Below, piece after piece: positions 25,268 to 34,427 of a stretch of 45,948 nucleotides of DNA. This stretch comes from Desulfovibrio sp. (GTDB lineage: Bacteria; Desulfobacterota; Desulfovibrionia; Desulfovibrionales; Desulfovibrionaceae). The translations under genes and the position numbers were made by a program. Every line of letters starts with the position of its first letter. Positions within the stretch are counted from its first letter, which is position 1. The stretch covers positions 1-45,948 of the forward strand of contig JAILPJ010000036.1 in NCBI GenBank assembly GCA_024699605.1, read 5' to 3'. The notes under the pieces are model-generated. The model searched no databases. It was not told the DNA's origin and saw only the letters and a program-made list of their open reading frames with translations.

Positions 25268-26506
25268 CTAACTGACTCCGCCAGCCAGCTGTCGTTGCAG
25301 ACTGAGCAGTTCCTGCTCATAAAGGCGACACAAAAAACGGTCATGGCTTTTTTGCACCTGTCGAAAAACCGCCTTGGCATAGCTCAAATCTTTTCGGATG
25401 TCGTCAATGCGCCTGATCTCTTGATGGGCCCGGTCAAAAAGACGCTGATTGTCTCCCAAGGCATGATCCTCAAGGGCCAGCAGCCGCAGATAATCACTTT
25501 TGCGCTGCCGCAAAAAAGCCACTTCGGCGAAGAGGCTGATTGCTAACGCATAGTTGCCCTGTTGCTCGGCACATTCAGCAAAAACGCGCCGTCCGGCAAT
25601 CCACAAGGGATTGCTCTGGATGGCGCGTTTCCATGCTTCAGGCGAACGCTGTTCTGTTTCCCGCAGCAGCCGCTCTTCATCGGCTTCTGACAGGGCCAGG
25701 GCCAGGTCAAAGCTCTCTGTCAAAAACGGCACAAAACCATCGCGTAATCCGTGAAGGTGATAGTCAGGATAAAAATCATCACCGCAGCGCGCTTGGAATA
25801 AGGCGGCATTGGCGGCATCACAGTCTTTGCGCCCCTGGCTCTGACTTTCCAGATGACACAGGGCAGAGCTTGGAATCAGTTTCAGCTTGCGCCCGCTTTG
25901 CTTCAGACGCAGACAAAAATCCACGTCCTCAAAACCATTGCGGTACTCTTCGCAAAAGCCGCCATACTGCCAAAAATCGTCTTTTGCCAGAAGCAAGGCT
26001 GCGGCCGTCAGGGCCTGGACGGTTCGCTGCTTGAGTACCACAGGATGATTGCCAGGAAAAAAACGGTAGAGATGCGTCAAAGCCTTTGGCGTAAAGGCAA
26101 TGCCCACATGCTGAACGCTCTGGTCGGGATAGAGCAGGCGACTGCCAACGGCCACAAGATCCTGTTCTTCCTGCAAAGCCTTGAGCAGGGGCAAAAGGCA
26201 ATTGTCAAAAAGCAGCGTATCGTTGTTCAAAAAAAACAAGAAGGGAGCGCGTGCCGTGCGGGCTGCGAGATTGCAGGCAGGAGCAAAATTGCGGTTTTCA
26301 GCGAGTCTCTGCAGGACAAAAGCCTGGGCAAAAAGCTCCTGACCAAGACCAGGCAAGGCTTCCCGCGTGGCGTCACATGAGCCGTTATCGACCACAATGA
26401 CTTCATAGGCTTGGCCCTGGGTATGCTGCTTAAGGCTCAGAAGACATTGACGGGTCAAAGCCCATTGATTGAAGACGGGAATAATAATGGAACAGGTAAA
26501 GGGCAT
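25268..26506 (-). CDS. Family 2 glycosyltransferase
   Basis: A 412-residue GT-A fold sugar transferase. SIIIPVFNQWALTRQCLLSL starts the nucleotide-binding domain, VIVVDNGSCD follows, and FLNNDTLLF (NND in place of DXD) is the metal/UDP-sugar site; GFCEEYRNGFEDVDFCLRLK contains the usual ED catalytic-base motif. The last ~150 residues are helical, probably TPR-like. Relatives build LPS, O-antigen, or glycosylate flagellin. Start ATG 26506 with AGAGGT upstream was chosen over a 56-residue extension into queC. It ends the leftward rseP-tsaB-queC run. Confidence 0.85.
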   Translation of the reverse strand: MPFTCSIIIPVFNQWALTRQCLLSLKQHTQGQAYEVIVVDNGSCDATREALPGLGQELFAQAFVLQRLAENRNFAPACNLAARTARAPFLFFLNNDTLLFDNCLLPLLKALQEEQDLVAVGSRLLYPDQSVQHVGIAFTPKALTHLYRFFPGNHPVVLKQRTVQALTAAALLLAKDDFWQYGGFCEEYRNGFEDVDFCLRLKQSGRKLKLIPSSALCHLESQSQGRKDCDAANAALFQARCGDDFYPDYHLHGLRDGFVPFLTESFDLALALSEADEERLLRETEQRSPEAWKRAIQSNPLWIAGRRVFAECAEQQGNYALAISLFAEVAFLRQRKSDYLRLLALEDHALGDNQRLFDRAHQEIRRIDDIRKDLSYAKAVFRQVQKSHDRFLCRLYEQELLSLQRQLAGGVS

Positions 26507-26531
26507 GCCGACCTCTGTCCAAAAAAGCCCA

Positions 26532-27227
26532 TCAGTGTGAAGGACGAAAGGCTTCCCAGCCTTTTTTGCGCAAAAGGCAGCTCGGACACTGACCACAGCC
26601 ATAGCCCCAGGCGTGGAAATGGCTGTGATCGCCGGCGTAACAGGTATGACTTTTCTGCACGAGCAATTGCACACCCTTTTCTCCTGCCAGCTCCAGGGCT
26701 AGTTGCCAGGTGGCGGCCTTGTCCAGATGCATCAGAGGCGTTGCGATTTTCATGGGGCGATCCAAGGCCAAGGAGAGGCTCTGTTCCATGCTGGCCATTG
26801 TCTGGCTGCGACAGTCGGGATAGCCCGAATAATCGGTCTCGCTCACGCCAATGATCAGGGTATCAATGTTGCGGGCGTAGGCAAAGGCTGCGGCATAGGA
26901 GAGAAAAAGCAGGTTGCGGGCCGGTACAAAGGTCGTGGGCAAAGCGCCTGGCTGAACCTCGATGTCGGCATCTGATGTCAGCGCATTGTCATCGAGCTTG
27001 GCTAAGGAGGAAAGATCGCAGACCACATCGCGATCCAGCCGTTCAGCCCAAAGGGGAAAATGCTCACGGATCTCCTGCAAAATGGCCAGACGGCATTCCA
27101 GCTCCACCGCATGCCTCTGACCATAGGCAAAACCCATCGTAAACACCTGCTGATAGTGGCGTAAGGCGTAAAAAAGGCAGGTTGTACTGTCTTGCCCCCC
27201 GGAAAAAAGAACCAGAGCGTTGTCCAT
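26532..27227 (-). CDS. queC: 7-cyano-7-deazaguanine synthase
   Basis: A 231-residue enzyme that converts 7-carboxy-7-deazaguanine, ammonia and ATP to preQ0 in queuosine synthesis. ALVLFSGGQDSTTCL is the PP-loop ATP site; FVPARNLLFLSYAAAFA and GVSETDYSGYPDCR are typical QueC blocks; four cysteines near the C-terminus (HTCYAG, then GCGQCPSC) bind zinc. Other queuosine genes (queD, queE, queF) are not in the window. Located 17 bases after tsaB and 25 bases before the glycosyltransferase in one leftward run. Confidence 0.95.
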   Translation of the reverse strand: MDNALVLFSGGQDSTTCLFYALRHYQQVFTMGFAYGQRHAVELECRLAILQEIREHFPLWAERLDRDVVCDLSSLAKLDDNALTSDADIEVQPGALPTTFVPARNLLFLSYAAAFAYARNIDTLIIGVSETDYSGYPDCRSQTMASMEQSLSLALDRPMKIATPLMHLDKAATWQLALELAGEKGVQLLVQKSHTCYAGDHSHFHAWGYGCGQCPSCLLRKKGWEAFRPSH

Positions 27228-27244
27228 GGACTCCTCACGAAAGC

Positions 27245-28033
27245 TTAAATGGCGCTGACCGGTTTCTCTTGCACCAGGTGACGGTAGGTCTGCCAGGCCT
27301 CTTGCTGGGAAAGCCCCTGGCGGGCAGCCAGTCGGCTGAGGTTTTCCAGGGCATCCAAGGGTCTGACATAGAGCGGCTCAAGATCCGAGGCAAGATAACT
27401 GACAGAAGACGCCGCACGTTGCAAAGCCTGAGGTGAAGGATGAAGAATCTCGGGGGCCAGAAGCAAGGAGGCCTGCTTGGCATAGGCGGCAAAAAGCTCA
27501 GGGTATTTGCCAAGCGCATTGCCAAGACAGACGGCCCCGCAAGGCAATAAGGGACCTAAGGCGTCCGGGGCGAGCAGGGAAATGGGAGAAAATGCCTTGG
27601 GGCAGCCCAGCGCATCGATTGCAAAGGCCTGGAAATGGACGAGATTTCTGCGGGCATGGGTCACGACAAAGAGCAGACGCCCCGCAGGGAGCGTATGGCG
27701 CAGTTGATACTCATAGGCGAGAATCTGCAAGCCGTTTAAGGCGCCAAGCTTTGCCCCCGAAACGCGCCGCAAGGCCTGCGCAAGAGCCAGAGCCAATCGG
27801 ATACCGGTAAAAGAGCCCGGCCCGTGCACACAGGCGATGCGCTCAAGCTCTTTCGGGTTGAGCGCTAACAGCTGAAAGATGGCCTCAAGGGCCGCGGGCA
27901 GGATTTCCGTTGCGCGATTGTCACAGTGCCAGTCTTGGGAAACGGCGATTTCCCCTTGACGCACGAGCACTATCTGCACAAGCGCATCCGTGGCGCTCAG
28001 CAACAGTTCAAGACCACTCGGCTTCTGCCCCAT
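27245..28033 (-). CDS. tsaB: tRNA threonylcarbamoyladenosine synthesis protein TsaB
   Basis: A 262-residue ASKHA-fold protein, partner of TsaD in making t6A at position 37 of ANN-decoding tRNAs. The motif VHGPGSFTGIRLALALAQAL (residues ~77-96) is diagnostic, and the N-terminal ELLLSATDALVQIVLV with DNRATEILP fits. Start ATG 28033 was preferred over the 50-residue longer frame, which would overlap rseP. It begins 11 bases after the rseP stop. The C-terminal ~90 residues are longer than in E. coli YeaZ and include a PLYVRP-like end common to many TsaB proteins. Confidence 0.88.
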   Translation of the reverse strand: MGQKPSGLELLLSATDALVQIVLVRQGEIAVSQDWHCDNRATEILPAALEAIFQLLALNPKELERIACVHGPGSFTGIRLALALAQALRRVSGAKLGALNGLQILAYEYQLRHTLPAGRLLFVVTHARRNLVHFQAFAIDALGCPKAFSPISLLAPDALGPLLPCGAVCLGNALGKYPELFAAYAKQASLLLAPEILHPSPQALQRAASSVSYLASDLEPLYVRPLDALENLSRLAARQGLSQQEAWQTYRHLVQEKPVSAI

Positions 28034-28044
28034 GCCCTCAGCCT

Positions 28045-29127
28045 CTAGGTTTTGATGATGCGCATGACATCGTTGAACGTGGCAAAAAGCATCAGGGCGA
28101 CGAGCAGAGCCACGCCAACACGCATGGCGTATTCCTGAAACTTTTTGTTGATGGGGCGTCTGAAGAGCATTTCGCAGAGACAAAAGAGAATCGTACCGCC
28201 ATCAAGCACAGGGATGGGCAGGAGATTTAAGATGCCAAGATTGATACTGATCAGGGCTGTTAACGCCAAAAGCCCTGCCAGACCTTGCTTGGCCTGTTCC
28301 CCCACAAGCTGGGCAATCATGATCGGTCCGCCCACTTGATCGGCCGGCACAACCCGTTCTATCAGCTTGACAAAACCCTGACAGGTTAAGGCTATCATTT
28401 TCCAGGTCTGTTCAAGCCCGCTGACACAGGCTGTGATCAGCGTCTCCTTACGCGCTTCCACATGGCCTGAGGAACGCACACCCACAAGCCAGGCCACTTC
28501 CTCCTCGCCAAAAATCGTCTTGCGCGTTGAGCGTTCGGCGGCAAGCCTGACATGCAGCGTCGTCAGGTGATCGCCCTCCTTGCGGCTGATGGCAAAATCC
28601 ATGGGCTGACCGTGGCTTGCGGCCACTGCCAGGGACATATCTTCCCAGCAGGCAAGTTTCCGATCATTGATCGACAGAATCAGGTCCCCAGGAAAAAGCC
28701 CGGCTTTCTCAGCGGGACTTGCCTCCTGCACGCTCCCCACTTCAGGCAGCAAAATCGGCGTACCCCAGAAAAGGGCCAGCCCCGTGTACAAAAGCCAGGC
28801 CAAGAGCAGATTGGCCAGAGGACCGGCCACAACCACGAGAAAACGCTGCCAGGCCGGACGCAGAGAAAAACATTCTTCTTCCGTAAAACCCTCGGGGATT
28901 TCGGCCTGATCGGTTTCACCCACCAGCGCCACATAGCCTCCCAGGGGCACCAGGGAGAGCGCGTATTCAGTCTTTCCGCGCCGGCATTTCCAGAGTTTGG
29001 GGCCAAAACCCAGTGAAAAGGTGGAGACCCCCATCTTCAACAAACGGGCGACAGAAAAATGTCCCAGTTCGTGGAAGAAGATCAATCCTCCCAGCACCAG
29101 AACAACGGATATAATAGTGATCAGCAC
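28045..29127 (-). CDS. rseP: RseP-type site-2 intramembrane metalloprotease
   Basis: A 360-residue zinc protease. FFHELGHF (His19, Glu20, His23) is the zinc motif in the first helix; a PDZ domain lies around residues 120-200 (GLFPGDLILSINDRK); LNLLPIPVLDGG holds the Asp ligand of the third conserved helix. Members cut membrane-embedded anti-sigma factors or clear signal peptides. It follows dxr in the conserved order but after an unusual 312-base gap. Confidence 0.94.
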   Translation of the reverse strand: MLITIISVVLVLGGLIFFHELGHFSVARLLKMGVSTFSLGFGPKLWKCRRGKTEYALSLVPLGGYVALVGETDQAEIPEGFTEEECFSLRPAWQRFLVVVAGPLANLLLAWLLYTGLALFWGTPILLPEVGSVQEASPAEKAGLFPGDLILSINDRKLACWEDMSLAVAASHGQPMDFAISRKEGDHLTTLHVRLAAERSTRKTIFGEEEVAWLVGVRSSGHVEARKETLITACVSGLEQTWKMIALTCQGFVKLIERVVPADQVGGPIMIAQLVGEQAKQGLAGLLALTALISINLGILNLLPIPVLDGGTILFCLCEMLFRRPINKKFQEYAMRVGVALLVALMLFATFNDVMRIIKT

Positions 29128-29439
29128 GGATGTCTCTGTTATGGAAAACGGACAATAGGCCAGCCAGTGTACCGTTTTCTTTCCCGCTCACCTCAAGGCC
29201 GAGGCTTGGCGTGCGCATTGGCCGCAAGGGCTGTCGTACGCTTCGGGACGTAAATTCCCGGTTAACAGACCGGTATCTCAAACGTTACAGGCACGCTTGC
29301 GGCCAGACTTCAAGAAGCCAAGTCTTTGGCCGAAAAAGCAGCCTACGCCTCAGGCGATGCTAACGATAGCCTGAGAAAGCCACAAAACAGGAAAAGGCAG
29401 GGAAAAAACAAGGAAAGATCGACGCCAAGGGGATCCGCT
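29128..29439. other. 312-base gap between dxr and rseP with strong RNA structure
   Basis: No open frame with a recognisable product. The stretch 29197-29331 folds into a long rod and a separate hairpin CTCAGGC (29349-29355) / GCCTGAG (29369-29375) lies next to it. No T tract follows on either strand and no clear promoter is visible. See the ncRNA entry. Confidence 0.5.
29197..29331. ncRNA. Rod-shaped structured RNA candidate (6S-like shape), strand unknown
   Basis: Base pairing from outside in: GGCCGAGGCTTGGC (29197-29210) with GCCAAGTCTTTGGCC (29317-29331); TGGCCGCAAG (29219-29228) with CTTGCGGCCA (29296-29305), a perfect 10-bp match; CTGT (29231-29234) with ACAG (29287-29290); and at the tip two competing hairpins, CGGGA/TCCCG (29244-29260) and CCGGT/ACCGG (29258-29273). 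The rod with internal loops resembles 6S RNA in outline, but I recognise no conserved 6S sequence, and a processed leader of rseP is an equal possibility. Confidence 0.35.
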
Positions 29440-30759
29440 TTACGGCATCCGTTCTTCTTGCGCAATGGCTCGCACAAAATCGCGGCTTTTCTGGTCCAAA
29501 AGCACAATACGCTTTTCCGCCTTGCGCACCAGCTGGCGTAAGTCGTCGAGATTCTTCGCCCGATCGGCCAGCGGTGGACAAAACGGCTGATGCCCAGGGG
29601 ATGTGGCCGCATGGGCGTCCAGGGCACGGGCTATCAAGCGAGGGATAGCACCAAAAGAGACCTGGCCATTCAAAAAAAGCTCCACAGCCGCTTCATTGGC
29701 AGCGTTCAAAACCACACACATGCCTCCGCGCTCGGCCAAGGCCCTCTTGGCCAAGGCCAGACAGGGAAAGGCTTCCTCATCAGCCTCTTCAAAAGAGACC
29801 TGTCCCACTTTTGTGAGATCAAGCTTTGGGGTAACAGACTGAGCCCTGCAGGGCCAGGTTAAACAATGGGCCAAAGGCAGCTTCATATCCGCCTGTCCCA
29901 GTTGCGCAAGAAGCGAGCCGTCACGCAAGCGCACCAGGGAATGGATCAGCGACTGGGGGTGAATGACCACTTCAATGTGATCCTTGGCCACACCATAGAG
30001 ATGAAATGCCTCGATGATCTCAAGGCCCTTGTTCATCATGGTGGCGCTGTCAATGCTGATTTTTCGGCCCATTTTCCAATTGGGATGGGCCAAAGCCTGT
30101 TCTGGCCGCATATTGGCCATCTGGTCAAAAGCTAAGCCGCGAAAGGGTCCGCCGGAGGCTGTCAAAACAATCGTGTCAATATCCTGATCACGACCGGCCA
30201 GACATTGAAAGATGGCATTGTGCTCGGAATCAACTGGCAAAAGGGCAGAACCGGTCAAGGCGGCGATATCGCGCACAAGGCTGCCCGCCAAAACCAAGGA
30301 TTCCTTATTGGCCAGACAGATCACCCGGCCGGCCAAGGCGGCAGCCAATGTGCCAGCCAAACCCGCTGCTCCCGACTGGGCTGACAAGACCGTTGTCGCC
30401 TCAGGCACGGTGGCAAGCTTGGCGTAGCCTTCCTGGCCCACAAAGATGGTCGGACGATAATTGGCCGGAAGCGCGTCTTCGACCCGCGCCCGAACCTCTT
30501 CTGTGGCTACAGCCAGATACGGTGGGCGGTATTTGCCGGCCTGAGCCACCAAAAGCGACGCATTGCTGCCACAGGACAATCCCTGGACACTGAACAGGCT
30601 GGCATTCTGGTCAATGACGGCTAAGGCATTGCGTCCGATGGAGCCTGTGGAGCCAAGAATGACGATCTTGCGGGGAAAGGCTGTTTGCCAGGACAAGGCA
30701 GGCGGAAAGGAAATATAGTCAACGTGGGGACCTTTGCGTCCCGGCCAGAGTTCAGACAT
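29440..30759 (-). CDS. dxr: 1-deoxy-D-xylulose 5-phosphate reductoisomerase
   Basis: A 439-residue NADPH-dependent enzyme of the MEP isoprenoid pathway (DXP to MEP). ILGSTGSIGRNAL is the NADPH site, LANKESLVLAG and LPVDSEHNAIFQCL hold metal and substrate ligands, and SIDSATMMNKGLEIIEA is the conserved flexible-loop region. It is about 40 residues longer than many orthologues because of an N-terminal stretch before KIVILGSTG; no better start with a ribosome binding site is seen, so the true start may lie downstream. Starts 27 bases after cdsA. Confidence 0.95.
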   Translation of the reverse strand: MSELWPGRKGPHVDYISFPPALSWQTAFPRKIVILGSTGSIGRNALAVIDQNASLFSVQGLSCGSNASLLVAQAGKYRPPYLAVATEEVRARVEDALPANYRPTIFVGQEGYAKLATVPEATTVLSAQSGAAGLAGTLAAALAGRVICLANKESLVLAGSLVRDIAALTGSALLPVDSEHNAIFQCLAGRDQDIDTIVLTASGGPFRGLAFDQMANMRPEQALAHPNWKMGRKISIDSATMMNKGLEIIEAFHLYGVAKDHIEVVIHPQSLIHSLVRLRDGSLLAQLGQADMKLPLAHCLTWPCRAQSVTPKLDLTKVGQVSFEEADEEAFPCLALAKRALAERGGMCVVLNAANEAAVELFLNGQVSFGAIPRLIARALDAHAATSPGHQPFCPPLADRAKNLDDLRQLVRKAEKRIVLLDQKSRDFVRAIAQEERMP

Positions 30760-30786
30760 AGACGACCCAGAGTTAACGCAGACGGC

Positions 30787-31596
30787 TTAAAAGAAGAAAA
30801 ACCACTGATCCACAACAGCCACCATGGGCAAAGCAAAGAGCAGACTATCGGCACGGTCGAGCACACCGCCATGGCCTGGCAAGAGATGGCCGGAATCCTT
30901 GACGTTGACGGAACGCTTAAGCGCCGATTCAAACAGGTCGCCAAGTTGCGCAAAGGCATTGACCGCAATGCCAAGCAAAATAAAGGCAAAACAACCGGCA
31001 CGACCAAAGGCCAAGCCATAAATCAGCGAAAAAAGCACACAGGCGGCAAGACTGCCCACAGCCCCTTCCGAGCTTTTTTTGGGGCTGACTCTGGGCCAGA
31101 GCTTATGGTGGCCAAAACGTGTCCCCACAAAATAGGCCGCCGTATCGGAAAGAGAAACCGCACACAAGACATAGACCAGCTTGACGGTAGACAGATAGGT
31201 GGCCGGCAAAAGCAAGAGCGGGATATAGGCCAGGCCGGCGAGAAAGATGCCTCCTGGTGAAAAGGCCGTATCTTCTCCCACCACATCCCAGCGAAAGAGG
31301 AAACTCAAGGCCACCAGGACAAAACCGGCTCCCAGACAGACAAGCGCATCCTGGGGACGATCCAGCCACGTCAAAATGAGCATGGCACAGCCAAGGGCAA
31401 TGGCGCACAAGCGGCTGCGAATACGGCCGTGATTGCCCCAGAACAGGGAATAAAATTCCCACAGTCCCAGTGCGCAGACCACAAGAATAAAGAGCAAAAG
31501 CGGCCAGCCGCGCACAGCCAGCACAAGGACCAGCACACAAATTAAGGCAAGACCGGTCAGGGTGCGAGTTTTGTCAACAGCATGATCAACAGACAT
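30787..31596 (-). CDS. cdsA: Phosphatidate cytidylyltransferase (CDP-diglyceride synthase)
   Basis: A 269-residue membrane enzyme making CDP-diacylglycerol from CTP and phosphatidate. About seven or eight hydrophobic helices; the family signature is seen in SLSDTAAYFVGTRFG followed by SPKKSSEGAVGS. It sits 87 bases after uppS and 27 bases before dxr, the classical lipid/isoprenoid operon. C-terminus ends in four phenylalanines. Ribosome binding site is weak. Confidence 0.93.
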   Translation of the reverse strand: MSVDHAVDKTRTLTGLALICVLVLVLAVRGWPLLLFILVVCALGLWEFYSLFWGNHGRIRSRLCAIALGCAMLILTWLDRPQDALVCLGAGFVLVALSFLFRWDVVGEDTAFSPGGIFLAGLAYIPLLLLPATYLSTVKLVYVLCAVSLSDTAAYFVGTRFGHHKLWPRVSPKKSSEGAVGSLAACVLFSLIYGLAFGRAGCFAFILLGIAVNAFAQLGDLFESALKRSVNVKDSGHLLPGHGGVLDRADSLLFALPMVAVVDQWFFFF

Positions 31597-31683
31597 AGTA
31601 TTGTGGCAGCTTTGCAGCGCTGCGCTCTCCTTTCAGGCAAAAAAACATCATGGCGCCCAAAGCTGGGCGCCAACAAAACCTTC

Positions 31684-32427
31684 CTAAACGCAAAAAGCAG
31701 AGGGAAGAATCTGCTCCTGGGTTTTGCCAAAACGGCGTTTACGGCCGGCATACTCCTCAAGCGCTGCGTGCAGCTCAGCAGCACCAAAATCAGGCCAGAA
31801 AGCCGGACTGAAAATCAGTTCACTGTAGGCCGCCTGATAGAGCAGATAATTGCTCAAACGCTGTTCACCGCTGGTGCGGATCACACAGTCCGGGTCGGGC
31901 TGGCCTGCTGTATACAAATGCTGCGCAAGACATTCTTCCGTAATGGCCTCTTCGGACAAGCCCTCCCGCACAATGGCGCGCACAGCCCGCACCAGTTCGC
32001 TGCGTCCGCCATAATTGAGGGCCAGATTCAAGGTCATGGCCCGATTCTCTTGCGTGGCGCGCAGGGCATGGGCTAAGGCCGTTCGCTGGGCAAAGGGCAA
32101 AGCCTCCACGTGACCGATGGTCTTCAGACGAATCTGCTGCTCACGTAAAAGCGGCAATTCGCGCTGTAAAAAATCGCTGAGCAGCGAAAAGAGCACGCTG
32201 ATTTCGGTCTGCGGCCGTTTCCAATTCTCTGTGGAAAACGCGTAAAGCGTCAGATAGGGGATCTCGAGCCTGCGGCATGCGGTGACAATCGTCCTGACAT
32301 TTTCCGCTCCCGCCTTGTGCCCTTCCGAACGGGCAAGACCACGCGCTTGCGCCCAGCGACCGTTGCCATCCATGATGATGGCCAGATGACGCGGCAACGT
32401 GGCAGGAACAGACGGTTTTACTTGCAT
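31684..32427 (-). CDS. uppS: Undecaprenyl diphosphate synthase
   Basis: A 247-residue cis-prenyltransferase that extends farnesyl-PP with isopentenyl-PP to the C55 carrier for peptidoglycan and O-antigen. AIIMDGNGRWAQARGL (catalytic Asp and FPP/IPP contacts), YAFSTENWKRP and RTSGEQRLSNYLLYQ are all intact, as is ELIFSPAFWPDF. Located between frr and cdsA. Confidence 0.96.
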   Translation of the reverse strand: MQVKPSVPATLPRHLAIIMDGNGRWAQARGLARSEGHKAGAENVRTIVTACRRLEIPYLTLYAFSTENWKRPQTEISVLFSLLSDFLQRELPLLREQQIRLKTIGHVEALPFAQRTALAHALRATQENRAMTLNLALNYGGRSELVRAVRAIVREGLSEEAITEECLAQHLYTAGQPDPDCVIRTSGEQRLSNYLLYQAAYSELIFSPAFWPDFGAAELHAALEEYAGRKRRFGKTQEQILPSAFCV

Positions 32428-32529
32428 CCTAAATCCAGCCTTAGAAACTTCTTGGCAATGACGTTAGGCCCAAAAAAGCAAAGCGAAAGACTGCTCAAAG
32501 AACAGAGCCATGGCCAAAGGCCAGGGCCG

Positions 32530-33090
32530 TTAAATCTCCATGATTTCTTTTTCCTTGGCTTGACAACGCTTGTCCACGGCTTCCACAAATTTGTCGGTGA
32601 GCTTCTGCACGTTTTCTGTGGCTTTCTTCAGCTCGTCCTCAGTGATTTCCTTGTCCTTTTCCAATTTTTTCAAATTTTCGTTGGCGTCACGGCGGATATT
32701 GCGAATGGAGATCTTGGCCTCTTCGCCGTATTTGCGCGACACTTTCGTCAGTTCCTTACGGCGCTCTTCAGTCAGCGGTGGGATGGCGATGCGGATGATA
32801 CGGCCATCATTGACCGGTGTCAGACCCAGATCCGATTTGAGAATGGCCTTTTCAATGACACCAACCCCACCCTTGTCCCAGGGCTGAATGGTGATGGTGC
32901 GGCTGTCAGGCACGGCAACAGTGGCCATCTGTGAGATCTGGGTCATTGTTCCGTAGTAATCCGCTTTGATGCCGTCCACAAGGGACGCTGAAGCCCGACC
33001 TGTTCTGAGTTTACCAAAATCCTTTTTTAACGATTCCAGGGTCTTTTCCATGCGGTCTTCAGAGTCAAGCAGAATCGAGTCGATATCCAT
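32530..33090 (-). CDS. frr: Ribosome recycling factor
   Basis: A 186-residue tRNA-mimic protein that, with EF-G, splits post-termination ribosomes. [41 protein letters not shown] and the C-terminal coiled-coil region ([28 protein letters not shown], key Arg residues) are standard. ATG 33090 follows GGAG by seven bases, so I shortened an eight-residue longer frame. Follows pyrH. Confidence 0.97.
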   Translation of the reverse strand: MDIDSILLDSEDRMEKTLESLKKDFGKLRTGRASASLVDGIKADYYGTMTQISQMATVAVPDSRTITIQPWDKGGVGVIEKAILKSDLGLTPVNDGRIIRIAIPPLTEERRKELTKVSRKYGEEAKISIRNIRRDANENLKKLEKDKEITEDELKKATENVQKLTDKFVEAVDKRCQAKEKEIMEI

Positions 33091-33158
33091 ATGGCGCTCC
33101 TTGGCCGCACGCATACGGCCGTTTCCTTACAAAGATCCCCAAATACAGGGCGCAAAGG

Positions 33159-33875
33159 CTAATCAGCAACGAGAGTGCCCACACGCTCCCCTTGCACCAC
33201 TCGCACAATATCGCCCCCAAACATGCGGCAGACAATCAGCGGCACATGATTGTCCCTGACCAGGGCAAAGGCTGTGGCGTCCATGACCCCCAGGCGCAGT
33301 TTGAGCGCATCGTCATAACTCAAGGTTTCGTACTTGACGGCATCGGAGAATTTTTTGGGATCCTTATTATAAATGCCATCCACCTTGGTCGCCTTGATGA
33401 TGGCGTCGCACTTCAATTCCATACCGCGCAGGGCGGCTGTCGTATCCGTGGTAAAGTAGGGATTGCCTGTACCTGCCGCACAGATCACAACGCGCCCCTT
33501 GTCCAGATGGCGCAGGGCACGGCGGCGGATAAAGGGTTCACAGACCTCCCGCATCGTGATGGCTGAAAGCACGCGCGTGGGATAGCCCAGCTTTTCAAGC
33601 ATATCCTGCACGGCCAGGGCATTGAGAACTGTGGCGAGCATACCCATATAATCGGCCGAGGAACGTTCCATGCCTTGTGCCGAGCCCGAAAGGCCGCGAA
33701 AGATATTCCCTCCCCCGATGACCAGCGCCATTTTCACGCCCATATCCAGAACACGACCGAGCTCCTGACAAATTTCAGACACGGTTTCTGGAGCGATCCC
33801 CATGCCATGAGCGCCTGCCAGAGCTTCTCCGCTCAATTTGACGAGGATGCGTGCATACTTCAGATCATTGGCCAT
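33159..33875 (-). CDS. pyrH: UMP kinase
   Basis: A 238-residue hexameric amino-acid-kinase-fold enzyme phosphorylating UMP to [21 protein letters not shown] (UMP/ATP loop), TRVLSAITM and [20 protein letters not shown] are the family blocks, plus [15 protein letters not shown] precedes ATG 33875. It is preceded by the DUF4911-like gene by 27 bases and followed by frr. Confidence 0.97.
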   Translation of the reverse strand: MANDLKYARILVKLSGEALAGAHGMGIAPETVSEICQELGRVLDMGVKMALVIGGGNIFRGLSGSAQGMERSSADYMGMLATVLNALAVQDMLEKLGYPTRVLSAITMREVCEPFIRRRALRHLDKGRVVICAAGTGNPYFTTDTTAALRGMELKCDAIIKATKVDGIYNKDPKKFSDAVKYETLSYDDALKLRLGVMDATAFALVRDNHVPLIVCRMFGGDIVRVVQGERVGTLVAD

Positions 33876-33902
33876 AGTTCCTCCATTTGCTTGAGAAACA
33901 CT

Positions 33903-34142
33903 TCACCGTGCTGCGGCAAAGGGATACTCCTCCAGGGTCAGAGCCACACTTTGGGCGATTTCTTTGAGTGCTGTTCTGGCTTGTACCTCCATATCCGGGG
34001 AAAAAACGAACTTGAGTAAAGCCGTCTGCCTCTCAAGGACAGAAAAATAGCCTACGTGCTCGTAGGCCTCAAGCAAAAAGCGAAACAGGCCGATGTCCTT
34101 GGGGCAGATTCTGATCAAAAGGCAGGAACTCAGCATTGGCAC
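33903..34142 (-). CDS. DUF4911-like small protein
   Basis: A 79-residue cytosolic protein resembling the DUF4911 family that precedes pyrH in Desulfovibrio-type genomes. It has an alpha/beta pattern with IRICPKDIGLFRFLLEAYEHVGYFS (residues ~10-34) and a C-terminal amphipathic helix, with no catalytic motif. Function unknown; probably co-transcribed with pyrH as first gene of the long leftward operon. Confidence 0.7.
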   Translation of the reverse strand: MPMLSSCLLIRICPKDIGLFRFLLEAYEHVGYFSVLERQTALLKFVFSPDMEVQARTALKEIAQSVALTLEEYPFAAAR

Positions 34143-34322
34143 TCAAGACAGGTAAGAAGGGCAAAAAGGCCTAGGATGGCAATACGTCTTTTTTTTCTAT
34201 AAACGCTTTTGCCTGAAGAAACAAGAGACTCTCATAACCTATTGAAATATTTGATTTTATGCTCATTTGTGTTCTTCTCAATCTCCCCCAGGCCCAGTGC
34301 AAAGGCTCAGCACCTTTTGTCA

Positions 34323-34368
34323 CAAATTGGCAAGAAGCGCTTCGACCCTCAAGCTTCTTGCCAATTTG
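34323..34368. repeat. 16-bp perfect inverted repeat overlapping a sigma28 promoter
   Basis: Arms CAAATTGGCAAGAAGC (34323-34338) and GCTTCTTGCCAATTTG (34353-34368), spacer of 14. No T tract follows. The right arm starts inside the -35 element and ends on the first base of the -10 element of the sigma28 promoter. Confidence 0.7.
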
Positions 34369-34375
34369 CCGATAA
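34349..34375 (+). promoter_or_regulatory. Sigma28 (FliA) promoter
   Basis: TCAAGCTT (34349-34356, 6 of 8 with TAAAGTTT), exactly 11 bases, then GCCGATAA (34368-34375, perfect). This is the flagellar/chemotaxis class-3 promoter form. Transcription would begin near 34383 and run into the gene at 34428. Confidence 0.75.
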
Positions 34376-34427
34376 GCGTATAGAGTCGAGCTATCTCATA
34401 GGTGTAAACTTTTGCCCGTAATACGCC

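Noticed and set aside
27228..27244. preQ1 riboswitch before queC
   Set aside because: Only 17 bases separate tsaB and queC, too short for the aptamer.
29197..29331. tmRNA or SRP RNA
   Set aside because: Neither the tmRNA tag/CCA end nor the SRP GNRA-capped core is present; only a rod-like outline supports an RNA.
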